Assembly (NCBI GenBank): GCA_937967725.1
Contig: CALBSY010000217.1
Coordinates: 1 to 8,442 of the forward strand
DNA: 8,442 nucleotides
Source of the DNA: an uncultured Alphaproteobacteria bacterium
Lineage (GTDB): Bacteria; Pseudomonadota; Alphaproteobacteria; Caulobacterales; Aquidulcibacteraceae
Direction: 5' to 3'
The first letter of the stretch is position 1, and every line of letters begins with the position of its first letter. Positions 1-5,761 of this stretch are shown here, one piece after another. Under the pieces are notes generated by a model. It was not told the origin of the DNA and did no database searches. It saw only the letters and a program-made list of their open reading frames with translations. Position numbers and translations under genes: made by a program.

Positions 1-179
1 GTCGTTCTGTACCGCCCTGATTCGGATAGCACCAGCGGTCAGCATTCAGCCGTCAGCGATGAGCCTGCCGAATTCAATCTGTTATGCTCAATCCCGATTG
101 CCGAAGGTTTAACGGCTTCTCCGAGAAATGAAAATGACTTCGCGCATTCCCGTCGTCGGCGTTCGCCAGTGCGGGCGGT

Positions 180-1274
180 GTGGAATCCAATATCCCGGTG
201 GCGCTTGCGTGCGTCCACCTTCAAGCAACCGTCCTGGCCGGTCTCCCATTCGCTGCGTACCGGCGCCTTCCTGACGGTGGGCGCGAGCGTATCCGCGACG
301 GCTCGCTTGCTCGCATCATCGACGCACCCAACGCTTGGCAATCGCGGTACGACTTAATCGAAAGCATCGTCCGCAGTTTGCATTTCGGCGGCAACTATTT
401 CGCCGAAGCCCGGTACGGCGGGGACGGACTGTTTGAATCGCTCGTTCCGTTGTCACCCAATGCGGTCACGGTTGAACACACGCAAAGCGGCGCCGTCCGG
501 CTTCGCGTCTCCGAGCCCGGCGGAAGCCGCGTGCTTGTGGCGGGCGAGTTCTTGCACGTCCGTATGCCCGGCAACGCGCCGACCGACCTAACCGGGCTGT
601 CCACCGTGCAACGTGCACGCGGCGCGCTCGGGCTCACATTGGAATTGAACGAAGCCGCCAATGCATCGGCGAACAAGTCAATCGGCGGCTACATCATTCA
701 GCCTGCGGACACGAACACGCGTTCCAAGCGTGCAAAGGCCGACGAGATTACCGAGCAAACGCAGGGTCCACATGACCGCTTCCGCGCGCGCATTCTCGAT
801 CCCGGCGCAAAGTTCGTCCCCACCACATTCTCAAACACCGACGCAGAGTTGCTGGCGAGCCGCGAGTTTGGCGCCGGGGAAGTCGCCCGCATCTTCGGGA
901 CGCCGCCCGGCATGGTAGGAATTCAACAGACACAGTCGTACGGCTCGCAACAGCAGGACGCGCAAAACTTCGTCACGGTCTGTCTTGGACCGCTGGCGAA
1001 CCGCATCGAAAGCGCTTTTGAGCGGTGCTTGCTGTCCGACGAAACGCGCGCCGAAGTATTCTTTGAGTTTTCAATTGACGGGCTCTTGCGAACTGACCCC
1101 GGCGAACGGTTCCAACAATACCAGATTGGACGCAACGTCGGTCTGTATTCGCCCAATGACTTGCGACGGCTCGAAAACCTACCGCCGCGGACCGATGCAG
1201 GCGGCGACTCGTACGACGCCCCAGAATCGCAAGCGCCAGCACAAACCGAACCACCGCTCGCGAGCGCGACGTGA
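180..1274 (+). CDS. HK97-type phage portal protein, probably N-terminally truncated
   Basis: Portal proteins form the dodecameric ring at one capsid vertex through which DNA is packaged. The 364-residue translation opens in the conserved N-terminal helix (VALACVHLQ... followed by LPFAAYRR). It continues through the family hallmark near residues 230-240 (VARIFGTPPGMVG, the usual FG-P-P-x-x-G motif) and ends with the typical SPNDLRRLENLPP tail segment. The first codon is a GTG with no clear ribosome-binding site. The same frame stays open upstream to codon 138 and is then closed by TGA at 129 and 135, so the 30-60 residues that usually precede this helix are missing. This suggests a remnant with a lost or frameshifted 5' end, though a short functional variant is possible. 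The stop overlaps the next ATG by one base. Confidence 0.8.
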   Translation: MESNIPVALACVHLQATVLAGLPFAAYRRLPDGGRERIRDGSLARIIDAPNAWQSRYDLIESIVRSLHFGGNYFAEARYGGDGLFESLVPLSPNAVTVEHTQSGAVRLRVSEPGGSRVLVAGEFLHVRMPGNAPTDLTGLSTVQRARGALGLTLELNEAANASANKSIGGYIIQPADTNTRSKRAKADEITEQTQGPHDRFRARILDPGAKFVPTTFSNTDAELLASREFGAGEVARIFGTPPGMVGIQQTQSYGSQQQDAQNFVTVCLGPLANRIESAFERCLLSDETRAEVFFEFSIDGLLRTDPGERFQQYQIGRNVGLYSPNDLRRLENLPPRTDAGGDSYDAPESQAPAQTEPPLASAT

Positions 1275-1663
1275 TGGGCCTTCCACTCGAAGAGATCCGA
1301 GACGCTTCGGAGGAAGCGCTCCGCAAGATCGACAACGATCCGGACCGCATTGGCGAACTGTCGGACGACGACCTAACGGCGGTGGCGCTGCAAATGAAGA
1401 CACTGCACCCGATGGTGGAGGCCGCGCTGGTCTCTCTCTGCGGCAATGTAGAGTCCGCAAACGGCGTGCTCGCTCGCGTCTACAGGTACTCACAAGGCAA
1501 GTTGGTCAAGCTTGTTCGCGGGGCGCATGTTGCGATGAAGACCCACGGCAACCCCAGCACCGGCCAACTCGCCGCGCTTCTCATCGATACGAAGACTGCG
1601 GTCGGCGCGATCACAACCGAACAAGAACGACGCAACGCAACGCGGGCGGGTCGCATGAACTGA
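1274..1663 (+). CDS. Hypothetical protein coupled to the portal gene
   Basis: This 129-residue protein is not a family I recognise. Its ATG shares a base with the portal stop codon (TGATG), which suggests translation by coupling; a GTG three bases earlier is the alternative start. The first 30 residues are acidic and helix-prone (LPLEEIRDASEEALRKID). The middle holds a hydrophobic helical segment around residues 40-70, and the tail is basic (ERRNATRAGR). No signal peptide, transmembrane stretch or cysteine cluster is seen. Position suggests a small phage-element protein. In complete HK97-like gene orders a prohead protease or capsid gene follows the portal, and this protein resembles neither. 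Confidence 0.65.
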   Translation: MGLPLEEIRDASEEALRKIDNDPDRIGELSDDDLTAVALQMKTLHPMVEAALVSLCGNVESANGVLARVYRYSQGKLVKLVRGAHVAMKTHGNPSTGQLAALLIDTKTAVGAITTEQERRNATRAGRMN

Positions 1664-1802
1664 CGTGAATTCCGCCGGGACTCCTTTCCATCGTCAGCGG
1701 GCGCGCGTGCATCCGGACGAATAATGCGAAGCTGAAGCCCGGTCCCGGCGGTGCATTGGCAACCCGGCAAGCTTCGCCAACACGCGCAACTACCGAGACG
1801 AC
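1664..1802. other. Short gap with no convincing gene
   Basis: About 140 bases separate the 129-aa gene from the zinc-ribbon gene. One + frame is open from 1669 to a TGA at 1804-1806 that overlaps the next ATG. It has only TTG or CTG starts and no ribosome-binding site, so no gene is called. No promoter or strong hairpin was recognised. Confidence 0.4.
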
Positions 1803-1967
1803 ATGACCGACGGCGAATCCTACCGCAAAGAGCCCCGCAAACAGGACACCGCGCGCGCACATATTGAACGACGTTGTCTGAACTGCGGGAGTGCATTCAC
1901 GACGGACAGCCGATTCATTCGGCTTTGCGACACATGCAAGCACGGCCCGAGACGAAGGTGGACATGA
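1803..1967 (+). CDS. Small four-cysteine zinc-ribbon-like protein
   Basis: This 54-residue protein has two CxxC knuckles: C25-L-N-C28 and C42-D-T-C45, separated by 13 residues (RRCLNCGSAF then RLCDTCK). That is the layout of a zinc ribbon, a fold common among small phage and mobile-element proteins that bind DNA or other proteins. The rest is short and basic at both ends (YRKEPRKQ; GPRRRWT). The stop is one base before the GTG of the helix-turn-helix gene, so the two are probably translated as a pair. The initiation site is weak (GAG a few bases before the ATG). The cysteine pattern is direct observation. Zinc binding is inferred, and the role is unknown: transcription control or help with excision are both possible. 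Confidence 0.6.
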   Translation: MTDGESYRKEPRKQDTARAHIERRCLNCGSAFTTDSRFIRLCDTCKHGPRRRWT

Positions 1968-1968
1968 C

Positions 1969-2190
1969 GTGAGCCGACCGCATCCGTTTGTTTGTCCGCG
2001 TGGACTAAATCGCGTCGAAGCGGCTCGGTACGTGGGCGTCAGTCCGAACACCTTTGACAAGCTGGTGTCGGAAGGCCGAATGCCACGGCCCAAGCGGGTC
2101 GGTGCGCGGGTAGTTTTCGACTCTCGGGCGATTGACCTTGCGTTTGATGCGCTCGGGGACGAAGCGGAAGGGGTCAACGATTGGGATTGA
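1969..2190 (+). CDS. Excisionase / AlpA-like helix-turn-helix DNA-binding protein
   Basis: The 73-residue product contains a winged helix-turn-helix of the MerR/AlpA/excisionase type at about residues 11-62: LNRVEAARYVGVSPNTFDKL (first helices and recognition helix), SEGRMPRPKRVG (wing) and VVFDSRAIDLAFDAL (last strand and helix). Such proteins bind the arms of attachment sites to bias an integrase toward excision, or control integrase and early genes. The GTG start is preferred because AAGGTGG lies seven bases upstream. A longer form from 1891 would only read the zinc-ribbon gene in another frame. The end overlaps the integrase start by ten bases, the usual xis-int arrangement. Excisionase against AlpA-type activator cannot be decided from the sequence. 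Confidence 0.75.
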   Translation: MSRPHPFVCPRGLNRVEAARYVGVSPNTFDKLVSEGRMPRPKRVGARVVFDSRAIDLAFDALGDEAEGVNDWD

Positions 2191-3230
2191 CCGCCGTGGC
2201 AACCGTCAAGCTCGCTTACGTGGACCGATTCAAAGACGCGCGGAGCGTGTGGCGTTACTACTTCCGCCGTTCGCGCGGAAGCCGTCGCATTCCGCTTCCG
2301 GGTCGTCCTGGCGATCCTGAATTCATGGCGGCGTACCAACTCGCATGTGCGGCGTTCGCGGACGTTGAACCGATGCGAACACTTGCGCCGACGGCGGGGA
2401 GCATGGATGCGCTCGCCGCCGCTTACTATCGGTCACCCGCATTCCTGACTCTTCGCCCGAGCACGCAGGCAACGTACCGCGGGATTATCGACCGCTTTCG
2501 GACCAAGCATGGAACCAAGCGGGTCGCTCAACTGGAACGGCGACACGTTCAACAATTGATCGCTGAGAAGCTGCAAGAAAGCGGACCTTGGGCCGCGAAT
2601 AATCTTCTTTCGCTCTTGAAGTTATTGATGCGTTACGCGGTGGAGAACGATTGGCGGCGCGACGACCCGACCGTGAGCGTCCGCGCGATTCGCGCGAAGA
2701 CGGAAGGCTTCAAGTCTTGGAGCGACGATGAAATTGCGAAGTTTGAGAAGAAGCATCCGAGGGGAACGCGTGAACGCTTGGCGTTGGCGCTCTTGCTATA
2801 CACCGGCCAACGCCGGGGCGATGTTGTCCGCATGGGTCGTCAGCATGTGAGCGGCGACACGATCCGCGTTACTCAAAACAAGACGGGCGCCAGTCTTGTA
2901 ATTCCTATGCATCCGAGGTTGCGCGCCGAAATTGACACGCTACCCAAAGACGATCTGACTTTCATTCGGACCGCATGGGGCAAACCGTTTACGGCGGCGG
3001 GTTTTGGAAATGCGTTCCGCGATTGGTGCAACGACGCGGGATTGCCGAAGCTAAGTGCACATGGCTTGCGAAAAGCCGCGGCACGTCGCCTCGCCGAAGC
3101 CGGATGCACCGCGCTTCAAATAGCGGCTATCACGGGACACAAGACACTAAAGGAAGTCAGTCGTTACACTGCCGCGGCGGATCAAGAGCGCATGGCGCGA
3201 GACGCAATGAAGCGAATCGGCGACGACTAG
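2181..3230 (+). CDS. Tyrosine recombinase / phage integrase, catalytically complete
   Basis: This 349-residue integrase would recombine the element's attP with the chromosomal att site. The N-terminus (YVDRFKDARSVWRYYFRR, then GRPGDPEFMAAY) resembles the arm-binding region of alphaproteobacterial phage integrases. A SAM-like core-binding domain covers roughly residues 74-165 and the catalytic domain about 178-345. All six catalytic residues are visible: R211 (TGQRRGD), K234 (QNKTG), H294 and R297 (SAHGLRK), H320 (TGHKT) and the nucleophile Y329 (VSRYT), at normal spacing. The TTG start has AAGGGG seven bases upstream; a GTG at 2196 is a plausible alternative. The start overlaps the helix-turn-helix gene and the stop overlaps that of the convergent TIR fusion. 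This is probably the enzyme that moves the element. Confidence 0.93.
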   Translation: MGLTAVATVKLAYVDRFKDARSVWRYYFRRSRGSRRIPLPGRPGDPEFMAAYQLACAAFADVEPMRTLAPTAGSMDALAAAYYRSPAFLTLRPSTQATYRGIIDRFRTKHGTKRVAQLERRHVQQLIAEKLQESGPWAANNLLSLLKLLMRYAVENDWRRDDPTVSVRAIRAKTEGFKSWSDDEIAKFEKKHPRGTRERLALALLLYTGQRRGDVVRMGRQHVSGDTIRVTQNKTGASLVIPMHPRLRAEIDTLPKDDLTFIRTAWGKPFTAAGFGNAFRDWCNDAGLPKLSAHGLRKAAARRLAEAGCTALQIAAITGHKTLKEVSRYTAAADQERMARDAMKRIGDD

Positions 3231-4366
3231 GTGCGTAAGCCAAGCGTCTTCAATGCCTCTTGTGCAGTTGACTTGGCGTCGGCCCATTGAATGATGTGCA
3301 GCTTCTCGAAGAACAGCTTCAATTCTGGACCTAACGTTACGTTCTTCACGCTGATAGGCAGCACTTTGACATTTGCCGTCTTAGCTCTAGCCACTTCCTG
3401 AAGCACGTCCGGGCTATCGTTCGCGCCTTCAGTAAGCACCAAGACGACAGCGGTGGCGTCCTTGATGGCCTGCGTTAGTTGCGCCGAGTAATTACCGGCC
3501 TTCATCTTTACGTGGTCGATCCAAACTGCCTGTTTCAAGCTACGAAACTCTGCCGCCAACACGCTGGCGATCTCCGTTCCGTCGCGTCGGCAATAACTGA
3601 TGAAGACGTGCCGCTCATCATCTGCATCAGGCGTTTCGCGTGCGTCTGGCGCGGCTTGATAAAAGAGCCGCAGGTCTAACGTGCTCATGTCCTTGATCCC
3701 CGCACGGTCAAGTACGCCGTTCACGCCGTGATAGACGTTGCGCACCTTCTTTCCGCGCCACTCGACGACGTAGTCGCTTTGTCGTCTTTCTTCGGCGCTC
3801 TCAAGAACACCACGCAACCGCGGATGCATTGGAATTTTCTCTTTCGATCCATCTCGCTTGTAGAAGACAAGGACACGTTCCTGAAATTTCACATGATCCC
3901 ATTTCAACGACAGCACTTTGCTCATGTGCTGACCCGTGAACATCGTGATGTAGATGAAGGCGCGTAGGTGCGGCTCCGTTGGGTATGAATCGGCGGCTGT
4001 TAGGATTGCGTCGCGATCTTGGTCCGAAAGTTCGCCCCGCTCCTTCGGCGCTTCGTCCGGAATCCACATCACCGGAAGGCCGCTGATTACTCCGCGTTTC
4101 CACGCCAGCCGCAACGCGCTCTGGAGTATGATTAGAGCCTTCCGATTTGTGTTTACCGAGAGGTTCGATCTCGATTGCGCAAAGTCGTGACAGAGATTTC
4201 GAAGGACGTTTCGCTCGCAAATTTCATCGAGAGTTTTCGACCCGAAAAATGGGCGCAGAGCGCGGACATGCGTTTCAAGAGATGCTGGATGAAGAACGTG
4301 CTTTCGCCTGTCTTCGATGTAGGCGGTGAGGACTTCCCCGACGGTCTTTGGAGTCTCATTGCCCAA
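3227..4366 (-). CDS. Degenerate tyrosine recombinase fused to a C-terminal TIR domain
   Basis: This 379-residue protein has two parts. Residues about 7-100 form a SAM-like core-binding domain (TVGEVLTAYIEDRRKH, then NRKALIILQSALRLAWKRGV). Residues about 110-233 are the first part of a recombinase catalytic domain. The first catalytic arginine is H147 (TGQHMSK), the K170 position is kept before IPMHPRLR, box II reads STLDLR with L230 for histidine and R233 kept, and the remaining histidine and tyrosine are absent. A short acidic linker leads into a TIR domain (about 253-362): HVFISYCRRDG, AVWIDHVKMKAG, and LQEVARA, where E324 matches the catalytic glutamate of TIR NADases. No membrane segment is seen. 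A TIR-driven defence or suicide effector using the recombinase half as DNA sensor is inference; decay of an old integrase is the alternative. ATG codons at 4402 and 4528 are other possible starts. Confidence 0.85.
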   Translation of the reverse strand: MGNETPKTVGEVLTAYIEDRRKHVLHPASLETHVRALRPFFGSKTLDEICERNVLRNLCHDFAQSRSNLSVNTNRKALIILQSALRLAWKRGVISGLPVMWIPDEAPKERGELSDQDRDAILTAADSYPTEPHLRAFIYITMFTGQHMSKVLSLKWDHVKFQERVLVFYKRDGSKEKIPMHPRLRGVLESAEERRQSDYVVEWRGKKVRNVYHGVNGVLDRAGIKDMSTLDLRLFYQAAPDARETPDADDERHVFISYCRRDGTEIASVLAAEFRSLKQAVWIDHVKMKAGNYSAQLTQAIKDATAVVLVLTEGANDSPDVLQEVARAKTANVKVLPISVKNVTLGPELKLFFEKLHIIQWADAKSTAQEALKTLGLRT

Positions 4367-4372
4367 ACCGCG

Positions 4373-4378
4373 CTCCTT
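4373..4378 (-). promoter_or_regulatory. Ribosome-binding site setting the TTG start of the TIR fusion
   Basis: On the minus strand AAGGAG lies six bases before a TTG at 4366-4364, the best start signal for this gene. The upstream ATG at 4402 has only GAGG eleven bases away. The extension from 4528 adds residues that do not look like a recombinase N-terminus. Confidence 0.6.
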
Positions 4379-4410
4379 TATTGTGCAAAGCGGGGCGACC
4401 ATGCCGCGAG

Positions 4411-4426
4411 TCGCCTCAGTAGGCGA
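4411..4426. repeat. Perfect 6-bp inverted repeat upstream of the TIR-fusion gene
   Basis: TCGCCT and AGGCGA are separated by CAGT, giving a compact palindrome about 45 bases upstream of the preferred start. It could be an operator, a recombinase arm site or a leader hairpin. It would also cover the weak GAGG used by the ATG at 4402. Its length is modest, so chance is possible. Confidence 0.35.
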
Positions 4427-4520
4427 TAGCTTTCCGCAATGTGTTATGCCCGTGTAGACATGATTTCGGTGAGGGCAAAGTGTCCTTGGGTTGTTACTCA
4501 CAGACGAATGAAGAACGCTC

Positions 4521-4541
4521 GCTCCCAACTATGGCGGGAGC
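4521..4541. repeat. 6-bp hairpin downstream of the tRNA-Ser gene
   Basis: GCTCCC and GGGAGC flank a nine-base spacer, about 45 bases beyond the 3' end of the minus-strand tRNA gene. On that strand it is followed by only a weakly T-rich stretch (GAGCGTTCTTC), so it is at best a poor terminator for the tRNA transcript. An attachment-site arm is another possibility. Confidence 0.25.
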
Positions 4542-4583
4542 GGATTCCCAACGCCTAGCAAAATCAAGTGGTTACGAAGGGGC

Positions 4584-4673
<90 letters not shown>

Positions 4674-4997
4674 GGAGCGTCTCCCGTTTCTGGGGAGGGC
4701 GGGTGTTTAGTGCAAGGCTCGGGCCGGGGCAATTGCGCCAGCGTCCACAACGCGGGCCAGAGAGCTTCGGCGGCCAACACCGGCGGGAAGCGTCGGCCGA
4801 AGAAGTCGAAAACATCGGGCAAGCAGTGGAAGCGGCGCAAGAACCATAGGCCGGGCCGGAGCTCGCGGTCGGCATTGGCGGGCGGCTGTACCCAGCGGAT
4901 TCGCCGCCATTGGCGATCCACCAAGCCAGATAGGCCTCCGAGGCCCGGCATCGTCGTCCCTAGGCAGGCTTCCGGCGGATTTCGCTCCGCCCCCGCA
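4674..4997. other. Intergenic region between tRNA-Ser and the rplU promoter; no gene called
   Basis: Open frames exist on both strands, for example 4661-4951 on minus and 4710-5069 on plus. They overlap each other, run into the tRNA gene or the rplU leader, have no good ribosome-binding site and resemble no family I know. The tRNA promoter should lie just right of 4673 on the minus strand (TTGCAC is seen near 4715), but no matching -10 element is clear. Confidence 0.5.
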
Positions 4998-5012
4998 TTG
5001 ACGGGCGGGGCG
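4983..5012. repeat. 10-bp inverted repeat overlapping the rplU promoter
   Basis: Positions 4983-4992 pair with 5003-5012 with a single G-T pair, around a ten-base loop. The right arm overlaps the last base of the -35 hexamer and the promoter spacer, so the repeat would sit in the DNA and not in the transcript. It may be a regulator-binding site or simply GC-rich sequence. Confidence 0.4.
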
Positions 5013-5026
5013 GGACCGCCTTATAC
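4998..5026 (+). promoter_or_regulatory. Sigma70-type promoter for rplU-rpmA
   Basis: TTGACG (4998-5003) and TTATAC (5021-5026) are separated by exactly 17 bases. The match is good at -35 and moderate at -10. Transcription would begin near 5033, giving a leader of about 57 bases before the rplU ATG. The placement suits a strong ribosomal-protein promoter. Confidence 0.6.
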
Positions 5027-5037
5027 CCGCCGCTCCC

Positions 5038-5076
5038 CGCCCGGGCGAGCTTCGTCCGGGCGCGATTAGTTTTTTT
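5038..5076 (+). promoter_or_regulatory. Structured leader of rplU: hairpin then T-run
   Basis: CGCCCGG (5038-5044) pairs with CCGGGCG (5056-5062) around an eleven-base loop. A run of seven T (5070-5076) follows, seven bases after the stem and just before the GGAAG ribosome-binding region. The gap makes it a poor intrinsic terminator. Its place at the predicted 5' end of the transcript makes it a candidate for attenuation, autoregulation or mRNA protection. Confidence 0.4.
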
Positions 5077-5089
5077 GGAAGCGAGACCG

Positions 5090-5419
5090 ATGTTCGCGGT
5101 AATCAAGACCGGCGGCAAGCAGTACCGGGTGGCCAAGGATGACGTCATCGTCGTCGCGAAGCTCGACGGTAAGGAGGGAGGCAAGGGGCCGTTCAAGGAC
5201 GTGCTGATGACCGGCGACGGCAAGACGGTGAAGCTCGGCAAGGACGCCGCGGGTGTTACCGTCACCGGCAAGCTGATCGAAACCGGCAAGGGCGAGAAGG
5301 TGACGGTGTTTAAGAAGCGCCGGCGCAACACCTACCGCCGCAAGCTCGGTCATCGCCAGGCCGAAAGCCGCGTGCAAATCACGGCGATCGTCGCGGCCAA
5401 GAAAGAAGACAAGGAATAA
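5090..5419 (+). CDS. rplU: 50S ribosomal protein L21
   Basis: L21 is a large-subunit protein that binds 23S rRNA, next to L20 in the assembled subunit. The 109-residue product starts MFAVIKTGGKQYRVAKDD and carries the family signature near the C-terminus (KRRRNTYRRKLGHRQ). It is slightly longer than the 103-residue E. coli protein because of a lysine/glycine-rich insertion after DGK and a charged tail. The ATG is chosen because the conserved MFAVIKTGGKQY begins there, with GGAAG eight bases upstream; a TTG at 5075 in the same frame lies within that region and is unlikely. The gene is followed nine bases later by rpmA, with which it forms an operon. Confidence 0.98.
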   Translation: MFAVIKTGGKQYRVAKDDVIVVAKLDGKEGGKGPFKDVLMTGDGKTVKLGKDAAGVTVTGKLIETGKGEKVTVFKKRRRNTYRRKLGHRQAESRVQITAIVAAKKEDKE

Positions 5420-5428
5420 GAGGACGCC

Positions 5429-5698
5429 ATGGCTCACAAAAAAGCAGGCGGCAGCTCGCGCAACGGCCGTGACTCGGCCGGCCGGCGTCTGGGCGTGAAG
5501 CGCTTTGGCGGCCAGTCCGTCAATGGCGGCGAGATTCTCGTGCGCCAGCGCGGAACCAAGTTCCATCCGGGTTCGAACGTCGGCCTCGGCCGCGATCATA
5601 CGCTCTTCGCTCTTTGTCAGGGCCAAGTAGCGTTCGCGACCAAGCGCGATGGCCGCACCTACGTGTCGATTATGCCGACGCCGGTTGCGGCAGAATAG
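5429..5698 (+). CDS. rpmA: 50S ribosomal protein L27
   Basis: L27 lies near the peptidyl-transferase centre, where its N-terminal tail contacts the tRNA acceptor ends. The 89-residue product begins MAHKKAGGSSRNGRDS and contains the strongly conserved GQSVNGGEILVRQRGTKFHPG block. There is no N-terminal extension of the kind cleaved in Firmicutes, so the mature end is formed directly by the start (perhaps with loss of Met). GAGGA lies just upstream of the ATG. The gene is in the usual place, immediately after rplU, and is followed by two hairpins, the second a strong terminator, so the rplU-rpmA transcript probably ends there. Confidence 0.98.
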   Translation: MAHKKAGGSSRNGRDSAGRRLGVKRFGGQSVNGGEILVRQRGTKFHPGSNVGLGRDHTLFALCQGQVAFATKRDGRTYVSIMPTPVAAE

Positions 5699-5717
5699 GC
5701 GAGAACGGAAGAGTTTC

Positions 5718-5746
5718 CCGGATCGCCTGACCAGAGGGCGATCCGG
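5718..5746. repeat. Perfect 10-bp hairpin downstream of rpmA
   Basis: CCGGATCGCC (5718-5727) and GGCGATCCGG (5737-5746) are exact complements around a nine-base loop. No T-run follows, so it is not itself an intrinsic terminator. It lies 15 bases before the terminator hairpin and may protect the 3' end of the ribosomal-protein mRNA. Confidence 0.6.
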
Positions 5747-5761
5747 ATCCCAAAGTTAGCG

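Larger units (their letters stand above)
1..4583. mobile_element. Right end of a phage-like integrated element at tRNA-Ser(CGA); left end outside the window
   Basis: The stretch carries a phage portal gene, an excisionase-like gene, a complete tyrosine recombinase and a recombinase-TIR fusion. It stops against the 3' end of a complete tRNA-Ser gene, the usual target of tyrosine-recombinase islands. To the right, gene content changes abruptly to housekeeping genes (rplU, rpmA, asd). The recombinase-TIR part is visibly AT-richer than the flanking host genes, which suggests foreign cargo. No second copy of the tRNA 3' end was found by eye in 1-4583, so the left boundary probably lies outside the window. 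The element could be a decayed prophage, a phage satellite or a genomic island; too little is visible to decide. Confidence 0.75.

Noticed and set aside
1..137. Possible end of a terminase gene before the portal
   Set aside because: One + frame is open from base 1, but none of the three frames shows terminase-like sequence, so nothing is called.
985..1668. 227-aa + frame overlapping the portal end and the 129-aa gene
   Set aside because: Its Arg/Thr/Pro-rich composition is typical of an out-of-frame reading of two real genes.
1611..2339. 242-aa minus-strand open frame over the zinc-ribbon and helix-turn-helix genes
   Set aside because: It is antisense to better supported genes and has no recognisable domain or start site.
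3801..4220. 139-aa minus-strand frame inside the recombinase-TIR gene
   Set aside because: It is another frame of the same strand with no domain signal, while the recombinase frame has clear motifs.
3227..4366. Thoeris system
   Set aside because: Thoeris needs a ThsA-type NAD-binding effector beside a TIR protein; none is present and the TIR here is joined to a recombinase.
1..4580. Second copy of the tRNA-Ser 3' end as left attachment site
   Set aside because: No stretch resembling the T-arm and acceptor end was found by eye; a computed repeat search of the larger region is the decisive test.
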